A stretch of DNA of 64,000 nucleotides, from positions 1 through 64,000 of the forward strand of contig NZ_JNXC01000028.1 of NCBI RefSeq assembly GCF_000716595.1, given 5' to 3'. The position numbers and the translations under genes are program-made. The stretch comes from Saccharothrix sp. NRRL B-16314. Its GTDB lineage: Bacteria > Actinomycetota > Actinomycetes > Mycobacteriales > Pseudonocardiaceae. Under the pieces are notes generated by a model. That model was not told the origin of the DNA and made no database searches. It worked only from the letters and a program-made list of their open reading frames with translations. Shown here in pieces: positions 1-8,121 of the stretch (position 1 is the stretch's first letter; every line of letters starts with the position of its first letter).

Positions 1-121
1 CGACACCGTCATCTGCGAGAAGTACCAAGGCGTCCCCAAGGGCTCCGAACCCAAGAAGATCGGCGAAGGCGCCGACGGCAAGAACTGCTTCTACTCACCG
101 TCCGACATCACCCAGCGGTAG
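1..121 (+). CDS. C-terminal end of an unidentified protein (partial)
   Basis: Only the last 39 codons are present; the reading frame enters from the left edge and ends at TAG 119-121. The visible tail is hydrophilic, contains two cysteines and ends in SPSDITQR. No domain can be recognised from so short a piece. The paired cysteines would suit an extracytoplasmic protein, which is inference. It lies 123 bp upstream of the type VII secretion locus in the same direction, so it could be part of that locus or simply the preceding gene. Confidence 0.6.
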   Translation, partial: DTVICEKYQGVPKGSEPKKIGEGADGKNCFYSPSDITQR

Positions 122-244
122 TCGGTGATCCCGGGGTCGGGGCCGAGGCCTCGACCCCGGATCAACCGATCGCACCCGGAGGTGCCGCCCGAACCGCTAT
201 GGTCCTGATCAACACCACGGTGCGATCAGGGGGGAATCCTGGCG

Positions 245-826
245 ATGTCGGGCGACGATCGAGCGCGCCTCGAAGCGCGCAACGCCGCCATGAAGGAACA
301 GGTCAACGGCCTGTTGGACACCTTCAACCGGCAGGCCGAGATGCTGCGCGAAGCGCAAGTCGCAGCCGCGCGGACCACTGCTTCGCTGACGTCCAAGGAC
401 GGGTTGGTCCGGGCCGCGGTCGACTCCGGCGGCGTGCTCACCCACCTGGAGTTCGCGCCGTCCGCGTTCGAGCGGTCCACGCCCGAGGCCCTGGCCAGGT
501 CCGTGCTGCAACTCGCGCGTGAAGGCGCGAGCCAGGTGAAGCAACAGGTGAACGACCTGATGTCGCCGCTCACCGAGGGCCTGCCCGACTTGTCCGACCT
601 GGTCGAGGGCGCGCCGTCGCTGTCGGCCCTGCTCCCCCGCTTCGACGCGCCCCCACCGCCACCGGTCACGCCGGACGACGACTCGTTCGAGGACCGCAGT
701 GCGCTCGCCGGCCGTACGGAGCAGGCACCGCCGCCACCACCACCGCCACCGCCTGCCGCGCGCAGGCGCACCGCGTCGTCCGATGACGAAGACCTGCCCG
801 ACAGCTGGCTCAAGGGGAGCTACTGA
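245..826 (+). CDS. YbaB/EbfC-like protein at head of T7SS toxin locus
   Basis: A 193-residue protein. Residues 1-115 form an alpha/beta unit like the YbaB/EbfC nucleoid-associated family: a helical start rich in Arg, Lys and Glu, then a strand region reading VRAAVDSGGVLTHLEF, then a long helix. The C-terminal third is Pro- and Asp-rich, with a run of prolines near residue 165. YbaB-like proteins commonly precede WXG100 genes in actinobacterial T7SS loci; their role there is not settled. The stop codon overlaps the next start (TGATG at 824-828), so the two are probably translationally coupled. The ATG at 245 is chosen because it precedes the whole conserved region and follows a G-rich Shine-Dalgarno stretch. 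Confidence 0.8.
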   Translation: MSGDDRARLEARNAAMKEQVNGLLDTFNRQAEMLREAQVAAARTTASLTSKDGLVRAAVDSGGVLTHLEFAPSAFERSTPEALARSVLQLAREGASQVKQQVNDLMSPLTEGLPDLSDLVEGAPSLSALLPRFDAPPPPPVTPDDDSFEDRSALAGRTEQAPPPPPPPPPAARRRTASSDDEDLPDSWLKGSY

Positions 827-1143
827 TGGGCGCGGGTGGCTTCGACATCAACCCGGAGGCCGCGACCACCGCCGCCACCGAGCTCGGTTCGGCGGCGGAC
901 CAGTTGCAAGCGGCCGGCAGTGCGCTCGCCGACGCCCTCTCCGCCGTCGGCGCGTGCTGGGGCGGCGACGAGTCCGGCCAGGAGTTCGCCAAGGACTACG
1001 TGCCCGGTTCGGAGGGCACGGTGCGGGCGTTCGCGTCGTTGGTGGAAGGGCTGCGCGGGATGCGCGGCAGCGTGGTCGACGCGATGACGACGTACCGGGC
1101 TGTCGAGGACGCGCAGGCCGAGACGTTCTCGCGCGGGATCTGA
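826..1143 (+). CDS. WXG100-like T7SS substrate/partner
   Basis: A 105-residue, mostly helical protein of the size typical of WXG100/ESX proteins. Two long helices flank a turn with the sequence ACWGGDESG, matching the W-x-G turn of the family with a Gly-Gly variant. The family forms helical-hairpin dimers exported by ESX/T7SS machines and often chaperones a larger effector encoded next to it. A strong Shine-Dalgarno (AAGGGGAG) lies inside the end of the upstream gene, and the start overlaps that gene's stop by one base. The large effector gene follows after 52 bp. A chaperone or co-substrate role for that effector is inferred from position. Confidence 0.82.
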   Translation: MGAGGFDINPEAATTAATELGSAADQLQAAGSALADALSAVGACWGGDESGQEFAKDYVPGSEGTVRAFASLVEGLRGMRGSVVDAMTTYRAVEDAQAETFSRGI

Positions 1144-1195
1144 ACGGCGATGCAGACCGGTCCGGGGCCGCAGACGGCGTGGCGGGGGTAACGCT

Positions 1196-4100
1196 GTGGG
1201 CATGGAAATACCCGACGAGGTCAAGTGGCTGCTGCCGATCGTCGTGGGCGAGAGCTGGCCGGAGGGCGACGAGGACAAGCTCCGCGAGCTGCGCGACGCC
1301 TGGCACCGTGCGGCAGAAGCGATCCCGCAGGTGAGTTCGGCCGCCGACCGGGGTGCGTCGTCGATCATCGGTGAGTGGAGCGGGGAGAGCGCCGAGGCGT
1401 TCGAGGAGGCCTGGCAGAAGTACGTCGACGGGGACGAGGCGTACTTCAAGTCGCTCGCCGAGGCGTGCCAGGCCTTGGGGGATTCGTGCGACGCGACGGC
1501 GCTCGACGTCGAGTACACGAAGTACATGATCATCGCTTCGTTGATCATGCTGGCGATCTCGATCGCGGCCATGATCGCTTCGGCGGTGGTGACGTTCGGC
1601 GCGTCGACGGCCGGCATCGTGCCCGCGCAGATCGCGACGCGCATGACCGTGCAGATGATCTTCCGGCAGTTGCTGCAGAAGCTGGTGCAGCAGGGGTTCA
1701 AGAAGGTCGCGCAGCAGGTGTTGCAGCGGGTGCTGCGGGAGGTCGCGACGAACGTGGCCACCGGGGTGGCGCTGGACGCCGGTATTCAGGCCGTGCAGAT
1801 CGCCAGTGGGGACCGGAAGTCGTGGGACTGGAGCAAGACCGGGGACGCTGCGGTCGGTGGGGCGGTGGAGGGCGTGGTCGGTGCCGCGTCGAACGCCGTG
1901 CCGGCGGGCGCGACCAGGGGTCTGACCGACAGCGTCGGTGGCCAGGTCGTCGACGGTGCGGTGCGTGCCGCGACCCGTGGTGCGGTGGAGGGTGCGGTCA
2001 CCACCGTGGGGGAGGCGGCGGTCACCGGGGAGTTGGACCAGCTGTCGGCGAAGGACGTGCTGATGGGCGCGTCCGGCGGGGCGGTGGACCGGGGTGTCGG
2101 CGGGGCGACGGATTCGCTGGGCGCGATCCGTGACATGGACGTCGACACACCGGACACGGATGCCTCGCCGGACACCGGCACTGGCACGGCCGGCACGTCC
2201 GTTCCCCGATCCGGCAGCGGTGCGGACGACGTACCGGTCCGGGAGACGGCAACGCGGACTTCGGGACTGTCACCAAGCCTCGCAGACCGTCCGGACACCG
2301 CCGCAGCCCAGTTCGGCACCGGTCAGCCCGGCGTGACCAGCGGCAACCAGCCCGCCGGCCAATCCTCCGCGTCCGCACCGACTTCGCAGCCGTGGGTACC
2401 GCCAGGCGGGACAAGCCCAGCCGCCAGCGCACCCACAGGCCAAACCTCCACCCAGCACACGGCCACGCACCACACGACCGGCTCCACGTCACCAGGCAGC
2501 GCAGGCCAGCCCTCCCCCACAGCCACCTCCAGCCAGGGATCACCCACGCCGACCGGCGGTGGCCAGTCCACCCCGGCAAGCACCACGAGCCACACCGGCT
2601 CAGCACCAACCAGCACTCCCAACCAAGCCACCTCCACCCCCGCCCCCAGCGCAGCCGCCACCTCCAGTCCGGCCCCCAGCGGCGGCGGCCCAGGCAGCAC
2701 CTCCAACCCCACACCGGGTGGCAGCACCGGCACCAACCCCTCACCCGCCGGCAGCCCCAGCCCCAGCACCACCCAAGGCACCAGCTCCACCACCTCCGGC
2801 ATCAACTCCAGCCCTCCCCCAAGCGGCAGCCCCAGCCCCGCACCGGGCAGCAGCACCACCCCAAGCACCGGCACGGGCACTAACACCGCCACAGGCACCA
2901 GCACCACCGCAGGCACCGGCACCAGCCAGGGAAACCCCTCCGGCGGTTACGGGAGGGCTCCCGCACCGGGTCCCGGCTTCGGCATGGCTCCCCCTCCCCC
3001 CGGCCCTCCTCTCGGCACTCCCCCCGGCCCTCCCCCCGGCGGCTTCGGCCCACAACCAGCCGGTTACCCCACCGACCCCGGCCGCCAGCAGAACCCGCCC
3101 CACGGCAACGTCTTCGCCGCAGGAACAACCGGCCCGCAGTCCGCACCCCGTTTCGACACCCCACCACCGCCGCGCCACGACACCCCACCCGTCCCGCAAC
3201 AGCACGGCACCCCGCCCCCACCGCCGATGCCAGGACACCAACCCGGCGGCACACCCCCACGCGCCTTCAACCAGGGTCCGCCACAGCGCGGTCCCCAAGG
3301 CACACCACCACCACGCGGCCCGGTCCCACCACAGCGCGGCCAACACGGCTCGCCACCACACGGCGCGCCACCACCCCGTGCCGACATGCCCCCGGCCGGC
3401 CGCCCCACACTGCCGCCCTACACGCCCGCACCCCCGCCGCCACGGGCTCCGATGCCGCCTCCCGCGCGCCCGATGGGTCCTCCACCGGCACACCGCCCAC
3501 CCACCGGTCGCCCGCCGATGCCCCCACAGGGCTACGCGCCGAACGCCCCGCACCCACAAGGCCCGCCACCCCCGCGACGTCCCGGACCGGCCTTCCCACC
3601 GCCCAACACACCCCGCCCGCAAGGTCCGCCGCCAGCCGGTCCCCGCAGGCCGCCCGAGCCTGCCGACTCACGGCCGTCCGGCCGTCCGGACACCACCCGC
3701 ACCCCAGGACCGGTCACCCCGCCCCAGACCCGCGCCCCCGAGCCGCCGACCCCGCCCAAGACTCCCCAGGTTCCCGAGGCAACCACCTCACCCGAGCCCA
3801 AGCGCACCCCCGAACCCGCGCCGGCCGCACCACACCAGGAGCCGACGCCACCCATCCAGCAGGAAGCGTCGCCTACCCCCGAACCAACGCCCGATCAAAC
3901 GATCGACACCACCCCCGCCAACACCACCAACACCGACCACGTCGAGCACAACCAGACCGACACAGACCCCGTCGACACCGCCCTCGCTGACACAGATCCC
4001 GTCAACGCGGACCCCATGGATGCCGACCCCGTTGACGCCGATCCTGCTGACACGGACCCCGTGGATGCCGACCTCATCGACGCGGCCCTTGTCGACACAG

Positions 4101-6877
4101 ATCCCACAGACGCCGAGCCCTCAGACGCCGACCCCGTCGACACGAACCCCCTCGACACGGACCTCGGCGAGGACTACCTGTTCGACCCGGACCACCGCGC
4201 CACCGCCTCCGACACCGCCGCAATCGCCGCCGGGATCTCCAGCGACGACCGCCGCATCCAGCTCAGGCAAGACGCCCTCGCACACCGGGACGCCTCCGAG
4301 TCGCTGTCCCGCCTGTCCGACGAAGGCGCGATAGCGCTGCACGCCTACACCGGCCACGACCTGTTCGCCTCGGCCAACACCGCGCAACGGCTCGGTCCCG
4401 ACGGCAAGCTCGCTGACGACAAGCCCGTGGACTTCCAGCGCGCCAGGCACCAGGTCCGCGCAATCGTGTCGGCGATCAACGAGCTGGACCCGGTCGAAGT
4501 CGAACTGGTGCGCGGTATCGACGTCAGGGGCAACCCGGTCCTCGCCAAGATGATCGCGGACCAGTACGAGCCCGGCCGGACGACCGTCGAGCCGACCATC
4601 GTCAGCGCCTCGATCAAGGAGTCGCCGGACTTCGTCTCCAAGTTCGGCGAAGACGTCGAGATCCACATCCAGGCCAAGACCGCCCGTGACATCCACGAGC
4701 TGTCACAGTGCAAGGACGAGCGCGAAGCGGTCACCAAGCCGGCCACCCAGTGGTACACCCACGCCAAGGAGACCATCGAGGTCGAGCGCGGCGGGAAGGT
4801 CAAGCAGAAGACGATCATCCGGGTCGAGGAGGTCCTGCCCGGCGACCCCCGCTACCTCGACCGCACGGCGGCGGAGCAGGAGATCGCCGACCGGCGTGCC
4901 GCCAACAACGCCAACAAGAAGACGTTCGACGAACTGCTGGCGAAGTCGATCAACGAGCGGCTGGATGGTGGCAAGTCCGACCAGCCGGAACCACCGAAGC
5001 CCACCCCCGCCAAGCGGGAAAGCAACGTCATCAACTACCGGCTCGGCGGCGGCAGCGGCGGTTTCGCGGGCGCGGACCCGATGTTCGACGGTGGCCCGAT
5101 CGATGTCGACACCACCGGAAGCCACGACTGGTCGCCGCTGTCCCGGGCCACCAACCCGCCGTCCGAACCCGCGATCCACGCCGATACCGCCAACGCCAAC
5201 CAGTCGGCCAAGTACGTCGCCGAGCGACACCCGCACCTGGCCGGCGTCAACCCGCGCTTCCACGAGGCGAACGCGTACGAGCAGGGTTACCAGACCAACT
5301 GCACGCGCGGCGTCGTGGCGAGCGCGTTGCGGCGGGCGGGCATCGACGCCGAAGCCGGGCCACTGCGGCCGGAGCAGATGGAATCCCTCGGCACGTTGGA
5401 CCACGTCCAGGAACAGCTGGGTGGCGAGTGGCAGTCGCACAACGACTACGACGACGTGATCCGTGCGATGCGCGAACAGCCGCTGGATTCGCGCGCGGTG
5501 ATCGCGGTCAAGTACCTCGGGCCGGACGGCGTCGAGTACGGGCACGTGGCGGAAGTCGTGCACACCCGCGAGGGCGTGGCGTTCGTGGATCCGCAGACCA
5601 ACTCGCTGATGAACCTGCCCCACCCACCGGTGACGCTGGACCTGCTCCCGTACGACCTGGCCGAAGCAGCCGACCGCCACTCGACGCACGCCGACACAGA
5701 AACGTCCATTAAGGACACGACTGCCACCAGCGACACCGGCTACGGCGCAGCCGAGCCCACCCAACGGCACGAGGACCGCCCACCACCGACCCGCGAGGAA
5801 ATCGGCCGCTACCTCCAGGAGTCACGCGTCCAGGAAGCCATGCGGGTGGCGGACGCGATCAGCCAACGCGATCCGGACTCCCGGATCACCGTCGACGGCC
5901 AGAAGCTGCACATCGGCGAGGCCATCGCCGCACTCCTGCCGCGCCATCCCGAGCTGGCAGCCCTCCTGCGCGACGTTCCGTTCCTGGAGAACTCGCTACT
6001 GGCCCGGCCTCAGACCTTGGCCAACCTGCTGAGGCACCCGCAGGCGATCGAGGTGCTGCAGGACTGCGTCCGAGAGGTCAACGAACACGAGGACGGCCCG
6101 GAAGCCCTGGCCGACCACTACGACGCCGAACCGACCCCAGGCCCCGCACTGCTCACGCCCGAACAGGCCGAGTTGTCCCAGCGTGCCAAAGACATCGCCC
6201 AAGACAGTCCCGGGTCGCACCGTTGGCAGCCTGACTTCATCGAGGCGAACAAGGACGACATCAGCTACCGGGAGCAGTACCTCGAAAGCCTGTACAGCGA
6301 CTGGCCGGTCAAGCAAGGGCAGTTACACGCGCTAGCCGACGAGGTCGCCAGGGCGACCGGGGGTGACGCCTTCTCGCGCAAGACCGAGAAGAGCAGGGTC
6401 CGGGCGATGGACAAGATCACTGGGTACCAGGGGTACGCTGCCAGGCTTGTCGACCTGGTCGGATCCAAGATCCAGTACCGCTCGGTGGCCGATGCCTACC
6501 GGGGCCTGGAGGCCCTGCTGGACAAGGTGGAGCAGGACGGTTCGAAGATCAGCATCGTCGGATTCGACGACCGGTTCCTGGCTCCCCAGAAGAGTGGTTA
6601 CCGCGATCTCCAGTTCAGCGTGCGCCTCGAACTCGAAGACGGCACGGCCCACGTGGCGGAACTACGCTTGCACTTGAAAGCGATAGACGATGTCGCGGAG
6701 TTCGAACACGCATTATTCGAGGTTCGTCGTGACTTCAAGGCGCTCGCCAAGGAGCAGGGTCGTATGATGACCCCGGAAGAACGCGCGCTGACCGGAGCGA
6801 TCCTGGCCAGGGAACAGGATCTGTTCGGTGAAGCGTTCAGGCTGGGACGGGGAGCCGTCCGGAATGGTGGCGAGTGA
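1196..6877 (+). CDS. CpnT-like T7SS polymorphic toxin with ART, papain-like and RelA/SpoT-like domains
   Basis: An 1893-residue effector; GTG 1196 is used, ATG 1202 is possible. Residues 1-310 resemble the N-terminal WXG100-like/channel region of CpnT-type proteins, with hydrophobic helices near 110-140. Residues 320-900 are Pro/Ser/Thr-rich, and 920-990 are an Asp-rich repeat. Residues 1030-1200 look like an arginine-type ADP-ribosyltransferase: R1106 in VRGID, S1137-A-S1139, and E1175-x-E1177. Residues 1330-1480 look like a papain-fold (Tox-PL-type) domain: C1369 in TNCTRG, H1450 in YGHVAEV, D1465 in FVDPQT. Residues 1690-1850 resemble RelA/SpoT-type synthetases: basic RKTEKSRVRAMDK, D1753-LVGSKI, GYRDLQF at 1801 and an AELRLHL strand. 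The last domain is the usual toxin position. The stop overlaps the first downstream ATG (TGATG). Domain names are read by eye; the motif residues are visible in the sequence. Confidence 0.85.
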   Translation: MGMEIPDEVKWLLPIVVGESWPEGDEDKLRELRDAWHRAAEAIPQVSSAADRGASSIIGEWSGESAEAFEEAWQKYVDGDEAYFKSLAEACQALGDSCDATALDVEYTKYMIIASLIMLAISIAAMIASAVVTFGASTAGIVPAQIATRMTVQMIFRQLLQKLVQQGFKKVAQQVLQRVLREVATNVATGVALDAGIQAVQIASGDRKSWDWSKTGDAAVGGAVEGVVGAASNAVPAGATRGLTDSVGGQVVDGAVRAATRGAVEGAVTTVGEAAVTGELDQLSAKDVLMGASGGAVDRGVGGATDSLGAIRDMDVDTPDTDASPDTGTGTAGTSVPRSGSGADDVPVRETATRTSGLSPSLADRPDTAAAQFGTGQPGVTSGNQPAGQSSASAPTSQPWVPPGGTSPAASAPTGQTSTQHTATHHTTGSTSPGSAGQPSPTATSSQGSPTPTGGGQSTPASTTSHTGSAPTSTPNQATSTPAPSAAATSSPAPSGGGPGSTSNPTPGGSTGTNPSPAGSPSPSTTQGTSSTTSGINSSPPPSGSPSPAPGSSTTPSTGTGTNTATGTSTTAGTGTSQGNPSGGYGRAPAPGPGFGMAPPPPGPPLGTPPGPPPGGFGPQPAGYPTDPGRQQNPPHGNVFAAGTTGPQSAPRFDTPPPPRHDTPPVPQQHGTPPPPPMPGHQPGGTPPRAFNQGPPQRGPQGTPPPRGPVPPQRGQHGSPPHGAPPPRADMPPAGRPTLPPYTPAPPPPRAPMPPPARPMGPPPAHRPPTGRPPMPPQGYAPNAPHPQGPPPPRRPGPAFPPPNTPRPQGPPPAGPRRPPEPADSRPSGRPDTTRTPGPVTPPQTRAPEPPTPPKTPQVPEATTSPEPKRTPEPAPAAPHQEPTPPIQQEASPTPEPTPDQTIDTTPANTTNTDHVEHNQTDTDPVDTALADTDPVNADPMDADPVDADPADTDPVDADLIDAALVDTDPTDAEPSDADPVDTNPLDTDLGEDYLFDPDHRATASDTAAIAAGISSDDRRIQLRQDALAHRDASESLSRLSDEGAIALHAYTGHDLFASANTAQRLGPDGKLADDKPVDFQRARHQVRAIVSAINELDPVEVELVRGIDVRGNPVLAKMIADQYEPGRTTVEPTIVSASIKESPDFVSKFGEDVEIHIQAKTARDIHELSQCKDEREAVTKPATQWYTHAKETIEVERGGKVKQKTIIRVEEVLPGDPRYLDRTAAEQEIADRRAANNANKKTFDELLAKSINERLDGGKSDQPEPPKPTPAKRESNVINYRLGGGSGGFAGADPMFDGGPIDVDTTGSHDWSPLSRATNPPSEPAIHADTANANQSAKYVAERHPHLAGVNPRFHEANAYEQGYQTNCTRGVVASALRRAGIDAEAGPLRPEQMESLGTLDHVQEQLGGEWQSHNDYDDVIRAMREQPLDSRAVIAVKYLGPDGVEYGHVAEVVHTREGVAFVDPQTNSLMNLPHPPVTLDLLPYDLAEAADRHSTHADTETSIKDTTATSDTGYGAAEPTQRHEDRPPPTREEIGRYLQESRVQEAMRVADAISQRDPDSRITVDGQKLHIGEAIAALLPRHPELAALLRDVPFLENSLLARPQTLANLLRHPQAIEVLQDCVREVNEHEDGPEALADHYDAEPTPGPALLTPEQAELSQRAKDIAQDSPGSHRWQPDFIEANKDDISYREQYLESLYSDWPVKQGQLHALADEVARATGGDAFSRKTEKSRVRAMDKITGYQGYAARLVDLVGSKIQYRSVADAYRGLEALLDKVEQDGSKISIVGFDDRFLAPQKSGYRDLQFSVRLELEDGTAHVAELRLHLKAIDDVAEFEHALFEVRRDFKALAKEQGRMMTPEERALTGAILAREQDLFGEAFRLGRGAVRNGGE
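3955..4165 (+). repeat. Asp-rich degenerate repeat inside the toxin gene
   Basis: About 70 codons (residues roughly 920-990 of the toxin) repeat short units such as DTDPVDAD and DADPADTD with drifting codons. It separates the proline-rich stalk from the ADP-ribosyltransferase-like domain. It lacks the glycine-rich nonapeptide of RTX calcium-binding repeats. It is probably a flexible, strongly acidic linker. Confidence 0.7.
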
Positions 6878-7272
6878 TGGTCCAGACCCCGGCCTACTTC
6901 AAGTACTACGGCTCGACCTTCGTGCTCGACACCGATCCCGAGGGCAACTGGGTCGGACATCGCCTCAACATCGACACCGGCGAGTTCGAACTCGACAACA
7001 GGCCGATCACCGAAGTGCTGCTGGCCACCTCGACCAGCGATGTCACGGTCCTCGACCGGGACGACTTCATCTGGTGGACCGAGCAGGAACGGGGTCGACT
7101 CCGGGGGGACGGCGCCGTCTTCGCGCTCTACGAAACGATCGACGCCATGTACGAACAGAAAGAACGCGAAGGCCGCAAAGCGTTCACCCCCGAAGAACGC
7201 GCGTTGATCAAATCGATCCGCCGACGCACGTTCAAGATGTGGAACAACCCTGTCCCGGACGGTGATCGGTGA
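6877..7272 (+). CDS. Putative immunity protein, tandem copy 1
   Basis: 131 residues from ATG 6877, which overlaps the toxin stop by one base (TGATG); GTG 6874 would add one residue. The protein opens with PAYFKYYGSTFVLDTDPEGN, has a beta-rich first half (GEFELDNRPITEVLL) and ends in a basic helix (ALIKSIRRRTFKMW). I do not recognise a named immunity family. Its position directly behind a polymorphic toxin, its small size and its tandem duplication are the usual signature of immunity genes. It most likely protects against the adjacent C-terminal RelA/SpoT-like domain, which is inference. Confidence 0.7.
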   Translation: MVQTPAYFKYYGSTFVLDTDPEGNWVGHRLNIDTGEFELDNRPITEVLLATSTSDVTVLDRDDFIWWTEQERGRLRGDGAVFALYETIDAMYEQKEREGRKAFTPEERALIKSIRRRTFKMWNNPVPDGDR

Positions 7273-7667
7273 TGGTGCGGACCCCGGCCTACTACGAGTA
7301 CTACAAGTCGACCTACGTCCTCACGACCAACTCCGAAGGCGACTGGATCGGCTATCGCCTCAACACCAGAACCGGCGAGTTCGACCTGGACAACCGCCCC
7401 ATCCCCGAAATCCTCCTCGCAACCTCCACCAGCGAAGTAGCCTCCCTGGACTACGACGACTTCGTCTGGACCACCGAGGAGATCCGGGGTCGACTTCGGG
7501 GGGACGGAGCCGTCTTCGCGCTCTACGAAACGATCGACGCCATGTACGAGCAGAAAGAACGCGAAGGCCGCAAAGCGTTCACCCCCGAAGAACGCGCGTT
7601 GATCAAATCGATCCGCCGACGTATGTTCAAGATGTGGAACAACCCCATCCCGGATGGTGCTCGGTGA
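7272..7667 (+). CDS. Putative immunity protein, tandem copy 2
   Basis: A 131-residue paralogue of the preceding gene, again joined by a TGATG overlap (stop 7270-7272, ATG 7272). The N-terminal half is the most divergent of the three copies (PAYYEYYKSTYVLTTNSEGD), while the C-terminal half is nearly identical at the DNA level to copy 1. If the copies are immunity proteins, the variable half would be the natural place for altered toxin recognition. The function is not established from sequence. Confidence 0.7.
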   Translation: MVRTPAYYEYYKSTYVLTTNSEGDWIGYRLNTRTGEFDLDNRPIPEILLATSTSEVASLDYDDFVWTTEEIRGRLRGDGAVFALYETIDAMYEQKEREGRKAFTPEERALIKSIRRRMFKMWNNPIPDGAR

Positions 7668-8095
7668 TGGTGGAAACTCCGGCCTACTTCAAGTACTACG
7701 GCTCGACCTTCGTGCTCGACACCGATCCCGAGGGCAACTGGGTCGGCCATCGCCTCAACATCGACACCGGCGAGTTCGAACTCGACAACAGGCCGATCAC
7801 CGAAGTACTGCTGGCCACGTCGACCAGCGACGTCGCCGTGATCGACCGGGACAGGTTCATCTGGCGGACCGAACAGGAACGCGGTCGGCTCCGCGGTGAC
7901 GGTGCGGTCTTCGCGCTCTACGAGACGATCAACGCCATCTACGACCAAGCAGCCCGGGAAGGTCGCAAATCGATCACGCGCGAAGAACTGGCGTTGATCA
8001 AGTCGATCCGCCGGCGGACGTTCAAGATGTGGGAAGACGAAGCCGCCCGGCGAGCAGCCGGCGAACCGCCCACGTTCACCGTCAGGCGGCCGTGA
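7667..8095 (+). CDS. Putative immunity protein, tandem copy 3
   Basis: A 142-residue third paralogue, starting at ATG 7667 inside the stop of copy 2. The open frame extends further upstream, but the start is fixed by the TGATG overlap and by alignment with the other copies. The N-terminal half is almost the same as copy 1 in DNA. The C-terminal half is divergent and about ten residues longer, ending in AARRAAGEPPTFTVRRP. It closes a four-gene chain in which every gene overlaps the next by one base, implying coordinated translation with the toxin. Confidence 0.7.
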   Translation: MVETPAYFKYYGSTFVLDTDPEGNWVGHRLNIDTGEFELDNRPITEVLLATSTSDVAVIDRDRFIWRTEQERGRLRGDGAVFALYETINAIYDQAAREGRKSITREELALIKSIRRRTFKMWEDEAARRAAGEPPTFTVRRP

Positions 8096-8121
8096 TGACG
8101 ACAGGGAAGGGTTGAGCAGGG

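Larger units (their letters stand above)
6877..8095 (+). repeat. Triplicated immunity-gene array with mosaic identity
   Basis: Three head-to-tail copies of about 400 bp. The 5' part of copy 1 (about 6890-7040) is nearly identical to copy 3 (about 7680-7830). The 3' part of copy 1 (about 7093-7268) is nearly identical to copy 2 (about 7488-7663). Such half-and-half identity is expected from recent unequal crossing over or gene conversion. Confidence 0.8.
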
